The notes below the pieces were generated by a model. That model was not told the DNA's origin. It made no database searches and saw only the letters and a program-made list of their open reading frames with translations. Below are positions 57,086 through 64,000 of a stretch of 64,000 nt of DNA, one piece after another. The stretch's first letter is position 1. Each line of letters starts with the position of its first letter. Position numbers and translations under genes: made by a program. Source of the stretch: Pythium myriotylum. Taxonomy: Eukaryota; Oomycota; Peronosporomycetes; Pythiales; Pythiaceae. The DNA is taken from contig JALJCQ010000019.1 in the NCBI GenBank assembly GCA_023091665.1, positions 1 to 64,000 on the forward strand, in the 5' to 3' direction.

Positions 57086-60000
57086 CCTCGGCAACGGTTC
57101 CAGCGAGCCAACCTTGCGCGAGATGAAGACCCCGGCGAGTACCTGTTCTCGGTCGGGAAGACCCAAGGCAAGTCGAGTCAATCCACGGCGTGGTTGGTCG
57201 ACTCGGGTGCGACTCAGCACATGTCGCGAACCAAGCAGTTCATGATGAACTACAAGAAGATTGAACCAGTCGACGTGCATCTGGCCGATGATGGCACGGT
57301 CCAAGCGGTTGGCGTGGGAGACATTCTCATGTCAATGAAGACTCCAAGCGGTGTCAAGAAGGGTTTGCTCACCAACGTGTGGCATATCCCCAAGCTCAGC
57401 CGCAACCTGTTCTCGGTCGGAAGATTCACGGAGGACGTTGCTCCCGTGACGTTCGACAAGGACGGTTGCTTCGTCGTTCTCAAGGGCGCCAAGCGGACCA
57501 TCGGCACTCGTATCGGCAAGGGTCTGTTCAAGCTCAACATGTCTCCAGTGTCGACTGAAGCAGCCCACGCCGCCAGTGCAAGACGAGGTCGCGCCATGTC
57601 CAAGTCGTACCTGTGGCACCTCCGACTCGGTCACATCGGCTTCAGCGGACTCGAAGCCATCGTCAAGAAGGACCTCGCCGACGGACTCGACATTGGGTCT
57701 GTGCAGGAGTGGGAGGTCTGTGAAGGCTGTGCACTCGGCAAGCTGACTCGCGTCAAGTTCCAGTCGGGCACGACCAAGCGGTCTGCGAATCTGCTTGACG
57801 TCGTGTACAGCGATGTGGCCGGCCCTATGAAGACTCCGACTTTCGGCGGCATGAAGTACTTCGCCACCTTCACCGACGACAAGTCTCGACTGTGCAAGTT
57901 GTACCTGATGCGGTCCAAGGACGAAGTCTACGACAAGTTCGTCGAGTTCGTCAACTGGGCCGAGAACCAAACCGGTCGTCGAGTCAAGGTGCTTCGAACC
58001 GACGGCGGCGGCGAGTACCAGTCGGCCAAGCTTGCCAAGTTCTGTCGCAAGCGTGGCATCGAGCACGATGTCACGCCGCCATACACGCCTCAGTTGAACG
58101 GTGTGGCGGAGCGCATGAACCGAACCATCGGTGAGTGTGGTCGTTGCAAGCTCCACCATGCCAACTTGTCCGACGAGTACTGGGGCGAAGCCGTCATGAC
58201 TGCAGTCGAAGTTCGCAACCGACTTCCGACCCGCGCTCAAGACTTGTACAAGTCGCCGTACGAAGAATGGTACGGGAAGAAGCCCTTGCTCGCCAACTTC
58301 AAGGTGTTCGGCTGCCATGCGTACGTCCACGTGCCCAAGGAGAAGCGGTCGAAGTTCGACGCCCGAGCCATCTTGTGTCGGTTCCTCGGCTACTCGGACC
58401 ACGAGAAGGCGTATCGGTTCGAAGAAATCGCAACCGGTCGGATCGTCATCAGTCGAGACGCGCAGTTCATGGAAGACACGTTCGACGATGGCAAGCGCGA
58501 AGAACCCTGGAGCAAGTCCGTCGAGTTCCGCGACGATGAAGATGATGAAGATCAAGATGAAGCAACCGACAACCAAGATGATGAAGACATGGGTGAGCAG
58601 CCAGCCTCACCAGCACCAAGTCAGCGCAGCTACGAGCGACCGGAGTGGCAACAGGGCCAGCGGTCGCAGCGTCCAGCAGCACCAGCATCGGCCCAGCAGC
58701 CGAATGTCGACTACGCACCAGGGTCCAAGCGCCACTCTCGCACGCACTCGCTCGAGAACCTGGCTGAACCGCCAGTTGAGAAGCGCTACGGACGGGTTGG
58801 TCGCACAAGTGGTGCGACTCCACCACCCACGCAAGGTTCAAGGACATCGCTCGAAGATCTGTCTGCACTGCTCACGTCGATCGAAGAGGAAGGCGTAGAA
58901 GATGAAGACGAAGAAGGCGAAGACGTGCAAGAACAAGGGGGAGAAGACCAAGATTACGATCTCGAAGAGTTTGCTCTCGTCGTGAATTCAGGGGGAGAGT
59001 TGCCGACATCGTTCAAGTCGGCGATGGAATCCGACGACGCCAGCAACTGGAAGGAAGCCTGCGACTCCGAGCTTGAGTCGCTCAAGAAGAACGAGACCTG
59101 GGACCTAGTCCCTTTGCCAGCCGGACGCAAGGCCATCACCAGCAAGTGGGTGTTCAAGGTCAAGGAAACCGCCGAAGGACTCGTCGAGCGGTACAAGGCT
59201 CGACTCGTTGCCAAGGGGTTCCTGCAGAAGTACGGCATCGACTTCGAAGAGACATTCGCACCCGTCGCCAAGTTCACGTCGATCCGCACCATCCTCAGCA
59301 TCGCCGCTCGACACAAGCTCATGATCCATCAGATGGATGTCAAGACGGCGTTCCTGAACGGCAACCTCGACGAAGAAATCTACATGAAGCAGCCCGAAGG
59401 CTTCGTCGACCAGCGCCACCCGGACTACGTGTGCAAGCTGAAGCGCTCGCTCTACGGTCTCAAGCAGTCGCCCCGCATGTGGAACCAGACCATCGACGCC
59501 TTCATGCGCAAGGTCGGCTTCACCAAGTGCGAGATGGACCACTGCGTGTACGTCAAGCGGAGCGGCTCAGCGATGATCTTCGTGGTGATCTACGTCGACG
59601 ACCTCATCCTCGCCTGCAACAGCCTCGAGTTGCTCACGGCGACCAAGCGTGCACTCAGCGAACGCTTCGAGATGTCCGACCTCGGCGAACTCAAGTACTG
59701 CCTCGGCATGGAAGTTGATCAAGACCCCAAGTCCGGCGACGTGACCATGCGGCAGACCAAGTTCCTGCAGTCGATCCTGACCAAGTTCGGCATGCAAGAC
59801 TGCAAACCAGTGAGGACTCCTCAAGACCCCGGACTCAAGCTGACCAAGGCCATGTGTGAAGGTGGTTGCAAGCACGAAGACACCATGAAGAACGTGCCGT
59901 ACCGAAGTGCAGTCGGCGCACTCATGTACCTCATGGTCGGCACTCGACCAGACCTCGCAGCGGCAGTCGGCACACTCAGCCAGTTCGCCGCGGACCCGTG

Positions 60001-60625
60001 TCCAACACATTGGCAAGCTCTCAAGCGTGTGCTCCGATACCTGCAAGCGACTCCGACCTACGGCCTGCAGTTCTCGGCATCGAACGACGGAAGACTGGTC
60101 GGCTACTCCGACGCCGACTGGGCTGGCGACATCGAGTCACGTCGAAGCACCAGCGGCTACGTGTTCATGCTCAACGGCGGATGCATCAGCTGGCGCAGCA
60201 AGAAGCAGCGAACTGTCGCCCTCTCCTCGACCGAAGCAGAGTACATGGCTCTATCGGAAGCGATCCAAGAAGCCGTGTGGCTCAAGGCGTTCCTGTGCGA
60301 ACTCGGTGAAGTTGCAAGCGACCAAGCGCTCACGGTGTACGAAGACAACCAAGGTGCGATCGCGTTGGCCAAGAACCCCGAGTTCCACAAGCGCACCAAG
60401 CACATCGACATTCGCTACCACTTCGTTCGTGAGAAGGTCGAGGACGGTCAAGTGTCTCTCCAGTATTGCCCGACCCAAGACATGCTTGCCGACATCATGA
60501 CCAAGCCGATCCCCACTGTCCAGTTCGACGTGCTCCGCACCAAGCTTGGTGTTCAAGACGCAGTCGAGTCGAGGGGGAGTGTTGAAGATGATGCGCCTCG
60601 AACCCAGCGTCATCATTCCAGTTGA
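56252..60625 (+). CDS. E12 Gag-PR-IN-RT-RNaseH polyprotein, 1457 aa, intact
   Basis: Reference copy for numbering. Gag with [16 protein letters not shown] near the N terminus; zinc knuckle Cys240-Cys253; protease Asp317 in VDSGA; pre-integrase His456 region with CEGC; integrase Asp521, Asp584, Glu620 (35 residues between the last two); acidic runs 761-785 ([11 protein letters not shown]) and 878-907; RT with YVDD 1114-1117; RNase H Asp1287, Glu1330, Asp1365 and a C-terminal [11 protein letters not shown] motif. It is a single frame with no frameshift or stop between gag and pol, so Gag:Pol ratio control is not visible at the sequence level. The last 15 codons lie in the 3' LTR. Start at the primer-binding-site ATG, or Met20 with better context. 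Confidence 0.95.
60571..60579 (+). other. Polypurine tract of E12
   Basis: GAGGGGGAG immediately before the 3' LTR, the expected plus-strand primer; it is also coding (ESRGS). Same tract at 2458-2466 (E1), 30129-30137 (E5) and 36078-36086 (E7), and as CTCCCCCTC at 4599-4607 (E2), 38774-38782 (E8), 43547-43555 (E9), 44671-44679 (E10a) and 45795-45803 (E10b). Confidence 0.88.
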
Positions 60626-60938
60626 AGCTCGGCAGTTGAAGCTCGGCTGTAGAAGATTCTCCTGCAGAAGATTCTCCGTGGAAGATTCGACATGTGGAAG
60701 ATTCGACATGTGGAAGATTCTCCGTCTGGTTCTGGTTTGAATCCAGTGCCACCCATCGACTTCGTTGAAGTATCCACGAAGTCAGTTTATGTTTGCATAT
60801 GTTTACGATAGGTAGGACATACATTTGATTATGGTAGCGTAGGACACACACAGACGGCTTAGAGGTAGCAGTAGCGAACTAAGTCCCGATTAATTCACTT
60901 TGCATTTTGCATCCCACCAACCAAGCGACCTTCCAACA
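60580..60938 (+). repeat. LTR L19 (3' LTR of E12), 359 bp
   Basis: Identical by eye to L18. Contains the polyprotein stop TGA at 60623-60625. Confidence 0.97.
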
Positions 60939-60943
60939 GGCTG

Positions 60944-61943
60944 AACCGCCAGTTGAGAAGCGCTACGGACGGGTTGGACGCACAAGTGGTGCGACTCCAC
61001 CACCCACGCAAGGTCCAAGGACATCGCTCGAAGATCTGTCTGCACTGCTCACGTCGATCGAAGAGGAAGGCGTAGAAGATGAAGACGAAGAAGGCGAAGA
61101 CGTGCAAGAACAAGGGGGAGAAGACCAAGATTACGAAGAGTTTGCCCTCGTCGTGAATTCAGGGGGAGAGTTGCCGACATCGTTCAAGTCGGCGATAGAA
61201 TCCGACGACGCCAGCAACTGGAAGGAAGCCTGCGACTCCGAGCTTGAGTCGCTCAAGAAGAACGAAACGTGGGACCTAGTCCCTTTGCCAGTCGGACGCA
61301 AGGCCATCACCAGCAAGTGGGTGTTCAAGGTCAAGGAAACCGCCGAAGGACTCGTCGAGCGGTACAAGGCTCGACTCGTTGCCAAGGGGTTCCTGCAGAA
61401 GTACGGCATCGACTTCGAAGAGACATTCGCACCCGTCGCCAAGTTCACGTCGATCCGCACCATCCTCAGCATCGCCGCTCGACACAAGCTCATGATCCAT
61501 CAGATGGATGTCAAGACGGCGTTCCTGAACGGCAACCTCGACGAAGAAATCTACATGAAGCAGCCCGAAGGCTTCGTCGACCAGCGCCACCCCGACTACG
61601 TGTGCAAGCTCAAGCGCTCGCTCTACGGTCTCAAGCAGTCGCCCCGCATGTGGAACCAGACCATCGACGCCTTCATGCGCAAGGTCGGCTTCACCAAGTG
61701 CGAGATGGACCACTGCGTGTACGTCAAGCGGAGCGGCTCAGCGATGATCTTCGTGGTGATCTACGTCGACGACCTCATCCTCGCCTGCAACAGCCTCGAG
61801 TTGCTCACGGCGACCAAGCGTGCACTCAGCGAACGCTTCGAGATGTCCGACCTCGGCGAACTCAAGTACTGCCTCGGCATGGAAGTTGATCAAGACCCCA
61901 AGTCAGGCGACGTGACCATGCGGCAGACCAAGTTCTTGCAGTC
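60944..61943 (+). pseudogene. E11 linker-RT piece
   Basis: Continues E11 after E12 from EPPVEKRYG through the second acidic linker and RT with YVDD to TKFLQS, then meets the LTR in frame (807-bp in-frame deletion of the RT end and RNase H). Two private changes are AIESDD near 61193 and PVGRKA near 61290. Confidence 0.9.
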
Positions 61944-62303
61944 TGTTGAAGATGATGCGCCTCGAACCCAGCGTCATCATTCCAAGTTGAAGCTCGGCAG
62001 TTGAAGCTCGGCTGTAGAAGATTCTCCTGCAGAAGATTCTCCGTGGAAGATTCGACATGTGGAAGATTCGACATGTGGAAGATTCTCCGTCTGGTTCTGG
62101 TTTGAATCCAGTGCCACCCATCGACTTCGTTGAAGTATCCACGAAGTCAGTTTATGTTTGCATATGTTTACGATAGGTAGGACATACATTTGATTATGGT
62201 AGCGTAGGACACACACAGACGGCTTAGAGGTAGCAGTAGCGAACTAAGTCCCGATCAATTCACTTTGCATTTTGCATCCCACCAACCAAGCGACCTTCCA
62301 ACA
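61944..62303 (+). repeat. LTR L20 shared by E11 and E13, 360 bp
   Basis: Full variant with one extra A in ATTCCAAGTTG. Ends E11 at CAGTC|TG and is followed by the E13 primer-binding site. Confidence 0.94.
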
Positions 62304-62315
62304 GGTTATGAGCCC
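62304..62315 (+). other. Primer-binding site of E13
   Basis: GGTTATGAGCCC directly after L20. Confidence 0.85.
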
Positions 62316-63090
62316 AAGCCCAGCCGACTCTGCCTCCACCGACTTCGCCTCCCCAGCCTTCGCCATGGATTCGACCACCCCAGCCCGCATCAACAAGTTC
62401 GACGGAACCAACTTCCACACATGGAAGTTCAAGATGCAGATGGTGCTCGAAGAACGCGACGTCTGGGAAGTTGTCTGTGGAGAGGTCAAACTCGAGCAGT
62501 GCCAGACCGACGCGGACCGAGCCCTCTTCAAGAAGAAGTCTCGCAAGGCGCTCGCGATGATCTGTCTCGCGATGGAAGACTCGCAGCTCCCGCTGGTTCG
62601 GTCGGCGAGTGGTGCGCAAGATGCATGGTCAAGACTGGAAGAACACTTCGAGAAGAAGAGCCTTGCCAACAAGCTCTTTCTTCGTCGTCGTTTCTTCACG
62701 ACCATGATGGAAGAAGGTGACGATGTGCTCACGCACATCAACAAGCTCAAGACCCTGGCCGAGCAACTCGACGCAGTCGGCGCTCCGGTCAGCGAAGACG
62801 ACTTGGTGACGCGAAGCCCAAGGGCCGTGCAGTCAAGAAGACTGGCACGTGCAACTACTGCGGCAAGATCGGTCATTGGGCCGCGGAGTGCCACTCGCGT
62901 GTCAAGGACAACGGCAACGGCAACGGCAACCCTCGGCAACGGTTCCAGCGAGCCAACCTTGCGCGAGATGAAGACCCCGGCGAGTACCTGTTCTCGGTCG
63001 GGAAGACCCAAGGCAAGTCGAGTCAATCCACGGCGTGGTTGGTCGACTCGGGTGCGACTCAGCACATGTCGCGAACCAAGCAGTTCATGA
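62308..63090 (+). pseudogene. E13 gag, frameshifted by the 175-bp deletion
   Basis: Same layout as the E11 gag: normal Gag from the ATG at 62308 to SEDDLV, then a frame change and a stop at 63088-63090, 260 aa in all. Its first 12 upstream in-frame codons lie in the LTR and have no ATG. Confidence 0.87.
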
Positions 63091-64000
63091 TGAACTACAA
63101 GAAGATTGACCCAGTCGACGTGCATCTGGCCGATGATGGCACGGTCCAAGCGGTTGGCGTGGGAGACATTCTCATGTCAATGAAGACTCCAAGCGGTGTC
63201 AAGAAGGGTTTGCTCACCAACGTGTGGCATATCCCCAAGCTCAGCCGCAACCTGTTCTCGGTCGGAAGATTCACGGAGGACGTTGCTCCCGTGACGTTCG
63301 ACAAGGACGGTTGCTTCGTCGTTCTCAAGGGCGCCAAGCGGACCATCGGCACTCGTATCGGCAAGGGTCTGTTCAAGCTCAACATGTCTCCAGTGTCGAC
63401 TGAAGCAGCCCACGCCGCCAGTGCAAGACGAGGTCGCGCCATGTCCAAGTCGTACCTGTGGCACCTCCGACTCGGTCACATCGGCTTCAGCGGACTCGAA
63501 GCCATCGTCAAGAAGGACCTCGCCGACGGACTCGACATTGGGTCTGTGCAGGAGTGGGAGGTCTGTGAAGGCTGTGCACTCGGCAAGCTGACTCGCGTCA
63601 AGTTCCAGTCGGGCACGACCAAGCGGTCTGCGAATCTGCTTGACGTCGTGTACAGCGATGTGGCCGGCCCTATGAAGACTCCGACTTTCGGCGGCATGAA
63701 GTACTTCGCCACCTTCACCGACGACAAGTCTCGACTGTGCAAGTTGTACCTGATGCGGTCCAAGGACGAAGTCTACGACAAGTTCGTCGAGTTCGTCAAC
63801 TGGGCCGAGAACCAAACCGGTCGTCGAGTCAAGGTGCTTCGAACCGACGGCGGCGGCGAGTACCAGTCGGCCAAGCTTGCCAAGTTCTGTCGCAAGCGTG
63901 GCATCGAGCACGACGTCACGCCGCCATACACGCCTCAGTTGAACGGTGTGGCGGAGCGCATGAACCGAACCATCGGTGAGTGTGGTCGTTGCAAGCTCCA
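63043..64000 (+). pseudogene. E13 protease-integrase piece, cut by the window end
   Basis: Open from the protease DSG through the pre-integrase zinc region and integrase core, past the catalytic Glu (GGAGCGC near 63953) to the end of the window. It is in a different frame from the E13 Gag start because of the 175-bp deletion. Confidence 0.87.

Larger units (their letters stand above)
55889..60938 (+). mobile_element. E12: complete, youngest-looking Fam1 element, 5050 bp
   Basis: 5' LTR 55889-56247, primer-binding site 56248-56259, polypurine tract 60571-60579, 3' LTR 60580-60938, TSD GGCTG. The two LTRs appear identical base for base, including the private CCGATTAATTC variant, and the frame is intact. 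This is the best candidate for a recently active autonomous copy. Confidence 0.97.
53222..62303 (+). mobile_element. E11: Fam1 deletion derivative split by E12
   Basis: LTR 53222-53580, primer-binding site 53581-53592, internal pieces 53581-55888 and 60944-61943, LTR 61944-62303. Insertion E12 lies between, with TSD GGCTG. It has the 175-bp Gag deletion (junction GTGA at 54083-54086), the short Asn-Gly spacer and the 807-bp 3' deletion, so it matches E6 in type but keeps its 5' end. Non-autonomous. Confidence 0.92.
61944..64000 (+). mobile_element. E13: 5' part of a Fam1 deletion derivative, runs off the window
   Basis: LTR 61944-62303, primer-binding site 62304-62315, then Gag to integrase. 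It carries the 175-bp Gag deletion (GTGA at 62806-62809) and short Asn-Gly spacer, and is therefore the same lineage as E6 and E11. The right end of the plus chain is outside the window. Confidence 0.92.

Overview
The window is a eukaryotic repeat block with no host gene, RNA gene or CRISPR array that I can see. All but about 1.4 kb belongs to one family of Ty1/copia (Pseudoviridae-type) LTR retrotransposon, called Fam1 here. The remaining 2810-4180 is a piece of a second copia family (Fam2). Codon style, a 16-base motif near the end of every LTR that resembles the oomycete Inr+FPR core promoter, and the self-nested copia architecture all suggest an oomycete such as Phytophthora. That assignment is inference.

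Fam1 anatomy, read from the complete copies E2 (4240-9289), E7 (31392-36445) and E12 (55889-60938): about 5.05 kb; LTR of 343-360 bp with TGTTG...CAACA ends; a primer-binding site GGTTATGAGCCC touching the 5' LTR; one Gag-PR-IN-RT-RNaseH frame of 1457 codons whose first ATG lies inside the primer-binding site and whose stop lies inside the 3' LTR; polypurine tract GAGGGGGAG; 5-bp target duplications.

Layout. 1-2809: 3' part of a plus copy (E1) with many small indels. 2810-4180: Fam2 fragment, minus. 4181-4239: 59-bp plus LTR stub. 4240-12436: a minus chain, E2 plus truncated E3, sharing one LTR. 12437 to the window end: a plus chain of copies sharing single LTRs (E4, E5, E6, E11, E13), into which later copies have inserted. 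E5 carries eight near-identical 1310-bp tandem units (19068-29547). E6 is split by E7 (TSD CAGTC) and by E8 (TSD GTCAG). E8's 5' LTR is split by E9 (TSD GTCTG). E9 is split by a composite block E10a/E10b (TSD GGGTC). E11 is split by E12 (TSD GGCTG). Removing each insert with one TSD copy restores an exact 359-bp LTR (E8) or an exact 4374-nt coding length (E9), so the nesting order is well supported.

Function: the elements move by reverse transcription. E2, E7 and E12 have uninterrupted frames and could be autonomous. E4, E6, E11 and E13 look like a non-autonomous deletion lineage. The dense self-nesting resembles what has been reported for Copia-like transposon (CoLT) centromeres of Phytophthora sojae; a centromeric origin is a hypothesis to test.
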